Under the pieces are notes generated by a model that saw only the letters and a list, made by a program, of their open reading frames with translations, was not told the DNA's origin and did no database searches. Shown here one piece after another: positions 37,854 through 49,808 of a stretch of DNA of 51,126 nucleotides. The DNA is from Ichthyophthirius multifiliis (Eukaryota; Ciliophora; Oligohymenophorea; Hymenostomatida): positions 1 through 51,126 of the forward strand of contig NW_004085937.1 of assembly GCF_000220395.1 (NCBI RefSeq). Reading direction: 5' to 3'. The position numbers were made by a program, and so were the translations under genes. Position 1 is the first letter of the stretch. The number at the start of each line of letters is the position of its first letter.

Positions 37854-39143
37854 TCAAATTTATATAACTTAACTTTTCTATTCTTCCACTTTATCCTAAA
37901 CAAAACTGAGTTCCTGTTCTTAAACTACTGAAGGTGTAACATATTATAACTTAGTATTTTTTTTTCCAATATAGAAAATATAAATTCCCAAAACATCAGC
38001 AATATGATTAAAAACGCAATAAATAAAATGCATATAACAAACAACTGCTAAAAACAAATTAAAATAAATTAAACTAACCATGTCAACCAAATATTCGCCT
38101 TAAACATAACAATACATCGAGTTTACAGTGAACGAAATACACACAAAAACAAAAGAATACCTCCACTAATCAAACGGCTCCTAAGTAATATGAGCAACTT
38201 ATAAATGAGTAATAATTTTCGACCAAACAAAGGCTAATGAATAATAAATAGGAATTAAATACATATCAATTAAACTTTTTGAATTAAATAGATATAAGCT
38301 GATAAAAGTTATATTTAACAATAATAAACAAACCAATTTTCCAATAGCATTTAAAAAAATACTAAAATTAACTTTTTAATACATATCATTGGTAAATTAT
38401 ATACTCTAAAGTATCGAAATAATCATACATATATATATTAAACAATGTCCTAAATCTAGTCCTGTATTAAATAATTGCCATCCCCACATTTATTAACCAA
38501 AAACTCCTGTTAAAAAATATATTAGTTCCCCAAGTACTAATCCTTCATCTATTGCATTTATATATCCTTTTTGTTTTATTTTTAATTATATGTATATATA
38601 TAAATATTTTACCTAATCTAAATGACCCGCAATAATATTAACTCCACATTCCTAAAAAGAATGGAATTAATCCAATTATATAAATTGAATAATATAATAA
38701 TGCAGTTTCTTATATTTAAAAACCGCAGCAGTGTTTAATGTAACGATCCAAGTGGTTAATGCATCACATCCATGGTCAAATAACATCCCTAAAGGTGACG
38801 AACTACCAGTTGCTCGGGCTTATTTTCCATCACAATTATCTAATATTTAGTATGTAAGGAGACTAAAGGATAATAAAAAGCATAACCATTATGGCAAGGT
38901 TTATTTTAAATCAGGACTGTAATATAATACTATTATATGGGCAACTAAATGGATTAAAAATCCGATTAATGTTATCGAATTAGGAGCTAAGTAGGAAGGA
39001 AAATAATTCTTAACTAAATAATCACATAGAGGGGACCAGAAATATGAGTAAAATATAGAATCGGAGCCTCCTTTATATTTAAAACTCTTTATTCCTTCTT
39101 CACCTTGAGTGGATATATAGCATTTTGTTGATAAAGTTAACAT
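37854..39143 (-). CDS. Choline/ethanolamine phosphotransferase (CDP-alcohol phosphatidyltransferase)
   Basis: Minus strand, ATG 39143-39141, TGA 37856-37854, about 410 residues with one intron of about 45 nt near 38585-38630. The enzyme transfers phosphocholine or phosphoethanolamine from the CDP-alcohol to diacylglycerol at the ER or Golgi, the last step of the Kennedy pathway. The family signature D-G-x2-A-R-x8-G-x3-D-x3-D is complete: [18 protein letters not shown] followed by MLFDHGCDA, with all three catalytic Asp residues present. Upstream, the sequence [20 protein letters not shown] is the usual lead-in to TM1-TM2. Seven to ten hydrophobic segments fill the rest. The C-terminus is polar and Gln/Glu-rich. 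A five-base A run (38718-38722) is one base short between TLNTAAV and [18 protein letters not shown]. Head-group specificity cannot be told. Confidence 0.93.
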
Positions 39144-40404
39144 TTTTTATTTTAACTAATTTTTTTGTTTATATTATTATTTTATTTTTTTTAATTAAAC
39201 AAAAAAAAAAAGATATAATAAATATACTTATGTATATTCAATATTTTTTTTTATAAAAAATTGAAAAAATAAATTTGAAAAATCATTAATTTTTGTGAAA
39301 ATTTATTTATTTGGTGTAATAATATAAGAAAAAATAATAAATATATACATATTATTTTTCTATGTTTTTTTAATTGTTTTTATTTCTGTTTTTTTGTTCC
39401 GTTTTTAAATACTTTATTGAAACAAAAAGGGGGGCAGTTTATCCTATTTTTTCTCGCTTTTTTATATTATATTGATTAAGTTTATTAAAAATAATATAAA
39501 AAATAATAGAAAAACACAAGAACAAATAATATATTATAAAAAATAAATTATTAAAATAAATTTTATTATATTAATTAAAAAAAAAAAAAAAAACTTTCAT
39601 TTAAAAAATAAATGAAAGATTTTTTTAAAAAAAATATACTTTAATTCATTTTTTATTATCTACAATAATATTTTATTTTTTTAAAAAAGTTTCTAATATA
39701 TTCTGTATTAATTTATCTAAAGCATTAATTTTTAAATTTATTAACAAAAATAAATTAGCAAAAAATAAAATCTATTTATAATTTGCTTTTATTTTATTTT
39801 TTATACAATTTTTTTACAAAAATTAAATAAAATAAAGGGCTTAATACTTTTTTTCTCGACTTTAATTTTTGATTTTTTTTTTAAAAAAAAAAAAATACAG
39901 AAAAAACAATATGAGGGACATATAATGTTCTATTATAGGAATAATAAAATAAATATATATTCAAAACATTCAAGTATTTTTCCTTTTTTTTCATATTTTT
40001 TTTAAAAAAATCTTAATTTTGGTACTTTTAGTTCAAAAAGGCTTTGTGAGATGCTTCATTTATTTTGTCACCTTATGTATTTTTTTAAAAAGGTTAATTT
40101 CATTATTTTAGGTTACAAAAAGTTGGAAAGGGAACAAAATAAATGAGAATTTATAAATAGTTAGTAATTAATATAAATAAAAGAAAATATATAATAAGAA
40201 ATCTAATTATTATTGCAAAAAAACTAAAAAATATATAAAGTTGAATTCAATTTTAAATATTTTTATTACTTATTTAATCGAAAAATAAAAATAATATTTT
40301 TCTACTTAAAAATTAAATATATTAGTAAATATATAAAAGAATATATAAAATTAGTTAAAATTTAAAATATATTAATTTCAAAAAATATTATGTATATCAA
40401 GAAG
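39144..40404. other. Gene-free AT-rich gap, 1.3 kb
   Basis: No supported frame. It includes a run of seven G/A-rich bases around 39431 and several A/T homopolymers. It spans the upstream region of the phosphotransferase and the downstream region of the next minus-strand gene. Confidence 0.6.
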
Positions 40405-42499
40405 TCAACTTAATCTCCTAAAAATTATTGTTAAATTATTTATTTTCAAACAATTTCTAAAAATTAGTTTAAGGTTAAGTAATATACATATCTTTAAATG
40501 TATTTTATTATATATATGAATCTTTAAAAGCTTTCTAATATGATTTTTAAAGTAAATTGTTTTTTTTTTGAAAAAAAAATGTTAATTAATAGCCTCCAAG
40601 CTTTAAAATTTTTGGAAATAATTCTAGCAATCTTACAAGCTTATTTTTTAGAATTTTTTAAAGTTTCTTTTCATAAATTATCCCATACATTTATTTTTAT
40701 AGGCCATAATATCCTCAATATTATGATGATTATCAAAAGAAGAACTTTCCTTTAAAAATTTCTCCCTTTTAAAATTATTATTTTTATATTTATCAATAAT
40801 TAATTAAATATTTTTATCAAAATCAAGTACTTTTTTCTAAATATTTTATTTTTCGCTTTTTTGAGATAAAAAATCATCGTTTTAATTTTCAATTTACAGT
40901 GTTTATTTTTATTCTTTTTTATAAAAATATTAGGCAATATTAAACTCTTATTCCATTAATTTCTATTATTATTCAGAAATTTAACAAAATTCTTGTTTTT
41001 TTAAAAAACTTTTTACCTTCTATAATTATTTATAATCTTTATCGAATTATTAATTTGACATATTGAAAATTTAATTATCATTATTGTCCATTCCTTCTAA
41101 TAAATTAAGTTATATTTTCGCCACATCCAAAGATGAGCTTTTACTTATTTAAGATAGCTTTTAATTTAAAATATTTCTGGATAATTTAACGTGTTCTTTT
41201 TCTTCTTCGCTAATTTATTTATGATTATATTGAACTTTTTAATCTTCGGAATTCTTTTTACTATTAAAAGTCGGATTTTACAAAAAAATACTTTTTTTAT
41301 TATTTTTAGATGTTTATAAGATATTTTTTTTATGAGGATTTTATCAATTATTTTACAAAGGAAATCTTTCTAAATCATTTTCAGTTAAAAGATTATTAAA
41401 AGCGTTAAATTATTCAATAAAAGATTAATTATTTAATTTATTTTTTTATTTTTTAGCCAATTCTTACAATTAATCAACCAAATAATAAAACTTAATATCT
41501 TTATATTCAAAAAATTATTAATTATAAGTCGATTTCTTCCTAAAATCCTCCACTAACTATTAAATATTTTACAAAAAAATCTCATTTGATCTTTTTCTTC
41601 TTCGCTAATTTATTTATGATTATATTGAACTTTTTAATCTTCAAAATTCTTTTTACTATTAAAAGTCGGATTTTACAAAAAAATACTTTTTTATTATTTT
41701 TAGATGTTTATAAGATATTTTTTTTATGAGGATTTTATCAATTATTTTACAAAGGAAATCTTTCTAAATCATTTTCAGTTAAAAGATTATTAAAAGCGTT
41801 AAATTATTCAATAAAAGATTAATTATTTAATTTATTTTTTTATTTTTTAGCCAATTCTTACAATTAATCAACCAAATAATAAAACTTAATATTTTTATAT
41901 TCAAAAAATTATTAATTATAAGTCGATTTCTTCCTAAAATCCTCCACTAACTATTAAATATTTTACAAAAAAATCTCATTTGATTTTCCTTTGTTAATTA
42001 TACATTTATTAGTCACGTCATTTATATAATCTTTCATTATTTTTATCATTGTTTAAAAGTCTTTTTTTACATTATTTTCATGAAATTCAAATCTCTAAAT
42101 AAATAATTCATCAGAATAATCAGTTTATATTACTTCTTTTGGACTTAAATAATACTATTATTCTATATGTTTTAATTATTATTTTAATTATTTTTTATTT
42201 TTATTACCCATTTTATAATTAGGTGGACCATAATGCCATCCTTTAGTTAATAAATAATTAGAAGGCTTTTTTATCTTTAAATTACGGAAACTAGTTGGAC
42301 CATATATTTACTTTGTGGAATCGGTCAAACAAATATTTTTCGAAGTAAAATTTATTGCTGCTTTTCGAGGACAACCATCTTTTCGTAATTTTAAATATAT
42401 TATAGCATCTTTTTCGCTTTAGTTATATATTTTTTTATGTTTGAATTTCGTACAACTGAATTATATATTATTTTCTTCTTTCAGATTAGATTATTTCAT
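40405..42499 (-). CDS. Coiled-coil protein with basic N-terminal domain; internal tandem duplication
   Basis: Minus strand, ATG 42499-42497 (MKQSNLKEENNIQFSCTKF), TGA 40407-40405. The first 130 residues form a compact basic region (LRKDGCPRKAAINFTSKNIC, SFRNLKIKKPSNYLLTKGWH, YGPPNYKMG). After it comes coiled coil (QNIQQLVEDFRKKSTYNQQ, QFNAFNNLLTENDLERFPL), a 65-66-nt in-frame intron and more coiled coil (FNSKKNSEDQKVQYNHKQIS). The middle is present twice in direct tandem (41196-41590 and 41591-41984). With one unit removed the reading frame is continuous; with two, the second unit is out of frame by one base. The remainder reads EHVKLSRNILNQKLSQ, LDVAKIQLNLLEGMDNNDN and so on to a basic end. 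Family not recognised; cytoskeletal role plausible. Confidence 0.7.
41196..41984. repeat. Recent 395/394-bp direct tandem duplication
   Basis: Unit 1 is 41196-41590 (395 bp) and unit 2 is 41591-41984 (394 bp). By eye they differ at about three positions (GG versus AA in the CTTCGGAATTC/CTTCAAAATTC segment, C versus T in AATATCTTTA/AATATTTTTA) plus one T in a T run (seven versus six). The unit spans coding exon, a complete short intron and coding exon of the minus-strand gene. Confidence 0.93.
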
Positions 42500-42712
42500 A
42501 TTTAATTATTTTGTGGTTATTTTTTTTTATTATAAGTAATTGATAAATTATTAATTTTATTTTATAATAATAAAAATTAAAATAATAGGGAATTTTTTTT
42601 TAAATCTTAATATAATTATTATTAAAAAAAAAATTATAATATTATGTATATACTATTTTTTTTTATTTTATTTTTTTTAATTAAAATTAATTATTTTTAT
42701 TATTTATAAAAA

Positions 42713-43953
42713 ATGAAGCTTATTTATTAATAATCTGTAAATTTAGATAATAGATAATTATTTTTAAATTAATTTTCGATACTTGATAAATAAAATGATT
42801 TATATATAGGCTTTAATATAAGAATTAAACATTAATTTGATTTATTAATATACGATTTCGAAAATTAATTATCTTAATTTGAAATAAACTCAATAAAACC
42901 ACCATTTCTTTATAATACTTTTACAAAATTAAGATATTAATATTATTTAAAACTGGAGAAATTATTAAAAAACTAAAGCTTTTAAATTTAAATGAATTAC
43001 AAAAGATTATTTTACTAAAAAATAGATTAAAATTTATTACATAGTTTTTCAAATAGAATAAAGCAAGAATATTATTAAATAATATTCAATTAAAACTATA
43101 AAATAGAAAAACTAAATTTACACGAAATAAAAGGAGAATTAGAAGAACGTATTAATAAACACAAATTTTTATATATAATTTATTTATAAAGAAATTAGAG
43201 AACTTTCATTAGTAATAGGAAATTTATTTCTTGAATAAGAAAAAGCGAATGATTTAATATTAAGAATAGAAACATATTGTTTTAACGAAAATAAGTATAA
43301 TATTAATAAATATATATTGAATATATAATAATATATTTATTTTTTTATAAATAAATAAAAAATTTATATTTTTATGCAATTTTTTAAAGTAATTAATAAA
43401 AAAATTTAAAGCAAGAATTTAATGATATATATAGAGGTAATGTGTAAAATGATTAAAATACAAATAGTTTTTATTTTAGAAAATTACTGATATTTGGAAC
43501 AAATAAAGTAGTTAAACTATTATAATAAAACCCTTTTTCGTTTTCAAATATTTAAGCTTTTTTACTAGCACTATTAGCTAGTTCAACTAATCCTCTAGTT
43601 TCCATTTTTGCAAGAACTGTAAATTAATATATAAAATATATTAAAAATATTTGCTTTATAAATAAAAAAAGATTGGGTTTAAAGTTTTATAGAATTTTTT
43701 ATAAATCTTTTTACATATTTTGTAAAAAAATGATAAATAGTAATCAATTTGTTAAATAATAAATATATAAAGTGATGTTGTATAAAAACTTAAAAAATAA
43801 AATTTTTTAACAGAAAATCTTTTAGATAATTGGTTTAAATGCAAAAATGTTTAAGAACAAGAAATAATTAATAAAAGTGAGCTTTTATAAAAATTTATAT
43901 TAATATTAAAAAATTAATATATATAAAATAATTATATAAAATATAAATATTTA

Positions 43954-43986
<33 letters not shown>

Positions 43987-44196
43987 ATATATATATTTAT
44001 ATATATTTAAAAAGGATTGAAACAATTGCTTGATTTATATATAGATAAAGATATTAATTAATATATTTTTTAGTAAGAAAATATAATTAAAGAATAAATA
44101 TAAGGAGAATGGACTATTTTAGAACTTTAAGAATAATTATAAGAAAAAAATGTATAAATATTAAAATATGAATACACTTTAATTGAATTAGAATGA
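42713..44196 (+). CDS. Multi-exon helical protein of unknown function
   Basis: ATG 42713 to TGA 44194-44196, about seven exons. Exon 1 reads MKLIYQQSVNLDNRQLFLNQ, YIGFNIRIKHQFDLLIYDFE and SIKPPFLYNTFTKLRY, and ends in coiled coil (EKLNLHEIKGELEERINKHK). Later exons read ELSLVIGNLFLEQEKANDLI, KLLIFGTNKVVKLLQQNPFS, FLLALLASSTNPLVSIFA, WVQSFIEFFINLFTYF and NFLTENLLDNWFKCKNVQEQ. The end is LKQLLDLYIDKDINQYIFQQ and EWTILELQEQLQEKNVQILK. Introns end in AAAG or TTTAG, including a long TA-rich one at about 43882-44013. The centre looks like a helical-repeat or GAP-like fold, flanked by coils, but no catalytic motif is seen and I cannot name it. Confidence 0.65.
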
Positions 44197-44338
44197 AAAT
44201 AATAAATATTTATAAAAGCACAAATAATATTTATATATATATATATATATTTCAAATATATTTTAGATTAAAATTTTTAAAAAAATTATTTTAATAAAAT
44301 TTAATACTTAAATAAAAATGAATTAATATATATAATAA

Positions 44339-45064
44339 ATGGACTTAAATGAATAGCATGAAAGGCGAATATAATGTAAATTAATGTTAGAACAATTACA
44401 TTAAATATCAGTATAACAAAACCTATATATGGTATTTGCCTTAATAAGTATTTCATTTCTAATATATACGGGAGTATCCTTAAACAACTATAATTGTTGG
44501 GTATAATCAATATGGCCATATACATTTGGTATAGTACAATTTTTGATTACATTTGGTGTTTTTATACATAATTTAAAACTTTAAAAAGTCCAATTATGGA
44601 CATATAAGTTTATAGGAATTTTAAATATAATGACAGTATTAATAAATACTATAATGTATTTTATTCAATTTTAATAAAATATTTTATGTTAAAATGCGAT
44701 TTGTCATACTAATTTTACTGGTTAGTTTATAATTCAAAATATGAAAAGTGAATAATAAATTTGCTCAAATTATAAAAATATTAATAGTTAATAAAAAACC
44801 ATATAAATACTTCGAAATGCTTAATATTCTCTCAATTCTATTTGCAAATAATATAGTTATATTGATGATTGTGAAAACAAATTGTTCGTTTTTAATTAAA
44901 GTAATATTTTTGTTGGATATATACTTATATCTTTTGTACTTGCTGCCCATGGTGCTTCATTACTTTATTAAGCTATAAAAATTGAAAGAATTAGAGATGA
45001 AAAGTCGAAATATGAAAGATTTTCATTATAATTAACAAATTAAAGCAGTAGTATGGTAAAATGA
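44339..45064 (+). CDS. Four-transmembrane (tetraspan-like) protein
   Basis: A single exon with no internal TGA from ATG 44339 to TGA 45062-45064, 241 residues. Topology: polar N-terminus MDLNEQHERRIQCKLMLEQL; TM1 around YMVFALISISFLIYTGVSL; a short loop with NNYNCW; TM2 WPYTFGIVQFLITFGVFI; TM3 YKFIGILNIMTVLINTIMYF; a large loop of about 85 residues with several Cys (ILCQNAICHTNF, EQQICSNYK, SLNSICKQYSYIDDCEN); TM4 IFVGYILISFVLAAHGASLL; basic-acidic tail IERIRDEKSKYERF. Two short loops, four helices and one long Cys-rich loop before TM4 recall tetraspanins, but no CCG motif is seen. Misleading open frames overlap it on both strands; codon composition and topology favour this one. Confidence 0.85.
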
Positions 45065-45461
45065 GTAGAATAATAAATACATAAATAAATATATATATAT
45101 ATTAATATTTATAATAATTAAATTTTAAATAAACATTATTCAAAAAAAAAAAAAAATATTAATTATGTAAAAATATTTATTTAAATATTTAAAAACATTA
45201 TATTATAATAATAATAAAATTAATTAATTTTTATAATATAAATATTTTATTTTTAAATAAAAAAAAATTAAATTAAAAATTATTAATTTTTTTGTTTTCA
45301 ATAATAATATAAAATATATTTAAATAAAAAAATGTCTATACATATAATTAATTATATATAAATAAAATAAAAATAATTTAAAAAAATACTTTAATAAAAA
45401 TATATAAACATTAATAAAAAAAATAAATATAACTAAAAAATAGAAAAATAAAAATACCAAA
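45065..45461. other. Gene-free AT-rich gap
   Basis: About 400 bp of A/T runs between two plus-strand genes. No frame or motif can be supported. Confidence 0.6.
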
Positions 45462-46086
45462 ATGATTTTAAATAAATTATTATTATTATTAATATTTATT
45501 ATAAATGCTCTTTCTTTTACTATACCCCTTAATAGTTTAGATGTTACTATATCTTCCTAATATTTAGATACTCTATACACTTTTAAAGCTAGTTTATAAG
45601 AAAAAGAATTAGATTTTGTTATAGATTTAAGAAACTAAGAAACATGGATAATAGATAAAACTTGCTCAAATTGTTTTAGTAAAGATTAGAAGTTGGATTC
45701 TTTTTTCGAATGTAAAATAAAGGACACTGAAACATGTAAAGCAGAAGCAAGTGGTTCTCATTTTAATTTCTTAGGAAGATAATTACGTTCTATTAAGCAT
45801 ATTTAATTAAAAGAAAATAAAATAGAAATTTAAAAGGATGATTTATGTGTAGGATAAATATATGACATTGTTCAATTAAAATTTTCTGAAGTAGAATAAT
45901 AGGCTTATTTAAGCAATATTGATGGTGGTTTATGTCTTTCTCCGAATTTGTAAAAGAGAAACCTTTTGAAGTTTTTAGAATAAAAAGGTTAGAATGTTAA
46001 TTAATTTTCAATTTATATAAATAAGGATTAAAGTTAGGTTATTTTTTTAATTTTATTTATATCTATAATAAATAAATAATAATTTG

Positions 46087-46119
<33 letters not shown>

Positions 46120-46351
46120 AAAGCTTGTTTTTGGAAAATCAAACGATTTCTTCAAATAACCTGAAAGTTAATTTTAATCATTTAAAAATTCATTAGAAGA
46201 TGAAAAATTAATCTGGTCATTAAGATTAGGCACCGAAATAAAATTAAATTATGAAAAAAAGGAAATTAAAGTTTCTTCATAATTAACAAATCTTCCATCA
46301 AAAGGTAAAAAATAAAATAATAAATAATTTATATATATTTGTATAAAAATG

Positions 46352-46387
<36 letters not shown>

Positions 46388-47171
46388 CTATATATATATA
46401 TATATTAATAAATACTTAAAAAAATAATATTTATATATAAAAATAGATTAAAGTTAATTATCTAAAGCAGTATTTGACTCAACTACTAGATATTATGTAT
46501 TTCCTGATGCCATATTCTAACATTTCAATGTATAAAGTCATAATTGTAGTTAAGAAAATACATAATACATCTGTGATTGTTAAAATTGGCCAGAAATCAA
46601 CTTTTAATTATTAAAAGATTCAACTAAAGATTACGAAGATTCTAACCTTTAATCCTTTAAGGTGCCTTCTGATAATTATTTACATAAATTAGAAAATGAA
46701 AAATGTTTACTCTTAATTAAATTCTAAGAAGATGCCTTCTCAAATGAATTTGTATTAGGAACTTAATTCTTATAATAATATCATGCAGTCTTCAATCTTG
46801 ATTAAAATACTATTTTATTAGCCGAATCTTATAGCTTTGTACCTGGAGATTCTAAAACTAATTTGACTTTCTTAATTATCTTTATTATTTTGGCTTGCTT
46901 ACTTGTTTTATTAGCTGTTATTGGATTACTTTTGATTTTAAAGAAAATAAAATTACCTAAATAATAACAAGGTATCAACTTATATGAAAACATAAAAACA
47001 CAGAATAGTAAAGACAATAGTTTTAATGCTCCTAAAGCTGCTTATGAAATTTAAAGTGCCTATAGATCTTAACCTGGTTATTTACCTTAGAATGCTTATG
47101 TACCTTAAAATGCTTATATACCTTAGAATGCTTATATAAATTAAAGTAATTATGTATCTTAACTGTCTTGA
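45462..47171 (+). CDS. Type I membrane aspartyl-protease-like protein, probably inactive
   Basis: ATG 45462 to TGA 47169-47171. A signal peptide (MILNKLLLLLIFIINALSFT) leads into a pepsin-fold N-lobe. DFVIDLRNQETWIIDKTCSN sits where pepsins have the DTGSS-type active site and the C-x2-C pair. SNIDGGLCLSPN corresponds to the dGiLGLg block. The C-lobe has KAVFDSTTRYYVFPDAIFQH at the second DSGT-type site and EFVLGTQFLQQYHAVFNLDQ, the conserved GdvFLr.yYvvFD block. Both Asp residues remain but the glycine and Ser/Thr after them are altered, so catalysis is doubtful. One TM helix (LIIFIILACLLVLLAVIGL) precedes a cytoplasmic tail with repeats of the PQNAY type. Introns lie at about 45971-46121 (poly-T rich) and 46306-46445. 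Likely a surface or vesicular receptor derived from a protease. Confidence 0.85.
47072..47142 (+). repeat. PQNAY tail repeats
   Basis: Four imperfect 18-bp units near the 3' end of the aspartyl-protease-like gene encode PGYLPQNAYVPQNAYIPQNA and then YIQNQ. The tyrosine and proline spacing resembles sorting or adaptor-binding tails (inference). Confidence 0.8.
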
Positions 47172-47486
47172 AGTTGTAAGAGAAGATGAGTTTTATATTA
47201 AGTTTTTAGTTTTTTTATTATTATTTTATTTTTTCTTTAATTTTTGTTTGTTATTAAGATAAGTTATTTATTATATTAAAACAAAAAAAAAAATATTAGA
47301 TTATTAATAAATATATTAAAGATTTCAGAATTAAAAACTTAGTAAAAAAGTTTATTTTTATGATATTAGTAATGTTTTTAAACAATATAATATTTAATTT
47401 TATATTTCTATTTAAAAAAAAAAAAAATAAAAAAACATATTTAAAATAAATAATTAATGAAATATTATATGAAAATATATATATAT

Positions 47487-47524
<38 letters not shown>

Positions 47525-47816
47525 TATATTTATATATAAATAATTAAATTTCTATATATAAATTATTTTTTATAATTTTTCTCAAAGTATATATATAAAA
47601 TATATAAATAAATAAAAATTAATATTAAATATTATTTTCCATTAAAATAACACATATTTTATATTCATATCATATAATACAATAAGATAAAAAATGCAAA
47701 TTTTTAGATGATTTTTTTTAATCTTTTTTTTTTATTTAAGTAAAATTTAAAGATTAAAAAAAAATTATTTTTTTCTAATATTTATTATTATTATTTTTAT
47801 TATTATTATTTTTTTT

Positions 47817-47847
<31 letters not shown>

Positions 47848-49808
47848 TTTTTATTATTATTTTTATTTTTATTATTATTATAATATTGAAATTATTAAAT
47901 ATTAATTAATTTATTATATTTATCTTTATTAAACAATAAACATTAAATTATTAATTTATAATATAGAAACATTACATTAAAATAAATACTACCTTTTTAA
48001 TTTTATATTAAATTTTACGTTCAATTTATATATATATATTTTTTTTATATTTTTAAATTTTAACTTTACTATAATATTATTTTATGAAGTTTAATTTTTT
48101 TTATTAATAATTTCTTAATTATTTAATTTTTTATTTGAATTTTCTTTTAATATATTTATGTTTTATTTTTAATTTATTATTTTATAAAAATAAAGAATAT
48201 AAATTTAAAGTGGCAAATTAAAAAAAGATTTACATTCATATTATTAATATAAGATATTTCTAAAAACATATAATGAAAATTTATTTAATAATAAAAAGTT
48301 CAAATTATATATATATGAATGACTAACTATTATTATACTAAAATATTTTTATTTAGGCAAATACTTGCCATGTTTATATATATTATTAAGATATTAAGAA
48401 ATAATTTTTTTATATAATTTTTTTCTTTAGGAAATTTGAAGCGGTTTTTTTTTTTAAATAAAATAACCAAAAAAAAGTAAGTAAAACTTTAACAAAATAG
48501 TATAATATTTAAAATTTCATGTAGTAAATATACAAATAATTATATATTTTAAAACAAGACATTTTATAATCATTTTATATTTTTAAAAATACTATTAATA
48601 TAATTTAATTTTCATAAGATATTTATTAAAAATAACTTTATAATTATTTATTAACTTATATTAGACAAAAACTCTTTTATTTTTTTTTGTTCTATAATAA
48701 TTGAAAAAAAAACAACATATTAATATATATTATTTTGAAATTTTTCTTAACTTTATAGCGCATTTATTCTGTTTCAAAAGATAAAACTAGAAATCTAATA
48801 AATAATAAAATATTATTATTAATATTATTTAAAATGAAATTTGAATAATAAAAGCAATATATAATAAAAAAGCCTAGATAAAATCCCTAATAGTATTTTT
48901 TTTAAGATTTAAATAAATAAATATTTATATAAAGTATTATTAAAGATATATATTTTTCATAATTTTTTATTTTTTTAAATAACTTTCTTTTTTTTAAAAG
49001 AGTTTTCGTTATTTTTTGATAAATTTTGTTTAAAAAGAAAGTGAATATTTTCATATATTATATAGAGATTATTTTAATGAAATGTTTATATTTAGATTTT
49101 TTATATTATATATAATTTGTAAATTATTGCTTTATTTTTTATTAAATATTAAGAATATAAATTATTAAAATATTTAATTTTTTTTTAAAAAAAATTAAAA
49201 AATTTATAAAGATTTAACTTTATATGTAATATTTACTTATTTATATTAATTATTTAAAAGTAAAAAATTTTAATTAATAAGAAATTAATAAATTAATTAA
49301 TATATGATTATAAATTATTAATCTAAAACAATGTTAATATTATTAAATATTTTATAAAATGTTAAAAACATTATTATAATATTAATTATTTTGTATTAAA
49401 ATAATATTTATATATAAAGCAAGCATTTAATATTTAATTTTTTAAAACAAAACTATATTTTTTTTTTGTTTAAAATAAATAAATAAAATTTAATTGTTTT
49501 TTTATAAAAATATAAACATATTGATGGCTTTATTATTTTTATCTTCTTTTTTAAAAATGATTTAAACTAAATTCATATATATATTAATAAAAAACTATAT
49601 AATTTCGAATTTATAAATATTTATAAACAATTATTATTCAAATATTTTATCTTTTATATTAATAATAATAAACTGTTAATATTTTATAACCCTAAAATAT
49701 TATAATAAATAAAAAACAATATATTGTTAGATTTTTATTATATTTGTATTTTTTTAATTTTAATAACAACTAGAAAAAAATAAAAAATTAAATAAATAAA
49801 AAAAAAAT
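47172..49808. other. Largest gene-free gap, 2.6 kb
   Basis: No coding frame that I can support. Contents include an (AT)n run near 47475-47520, a TTA/TTTTTA-rich array at about 47785-47885, and many A/T homopolymers. A slightly more complex patch at 48350-48440 and 48755-48800 shows no recognisable RNA fold by eye. Confidence 0.6.
47785..47885. repeat. Imperfect TTA/TTTTTA microsatellite
   Basis: Alternating runs of TTATTATTA and TTTTTATTATTA over about 100 bp within the large gene-free gap. Confidence 0.9.

Noticed and set aside
44301-44978. Overlapping hydrophobic open frames on both strands
   Set aside because: A 241-residue plus-strand frame (44339-45064) has balanced composition and a clear four-TM topology; the others are its shadows.
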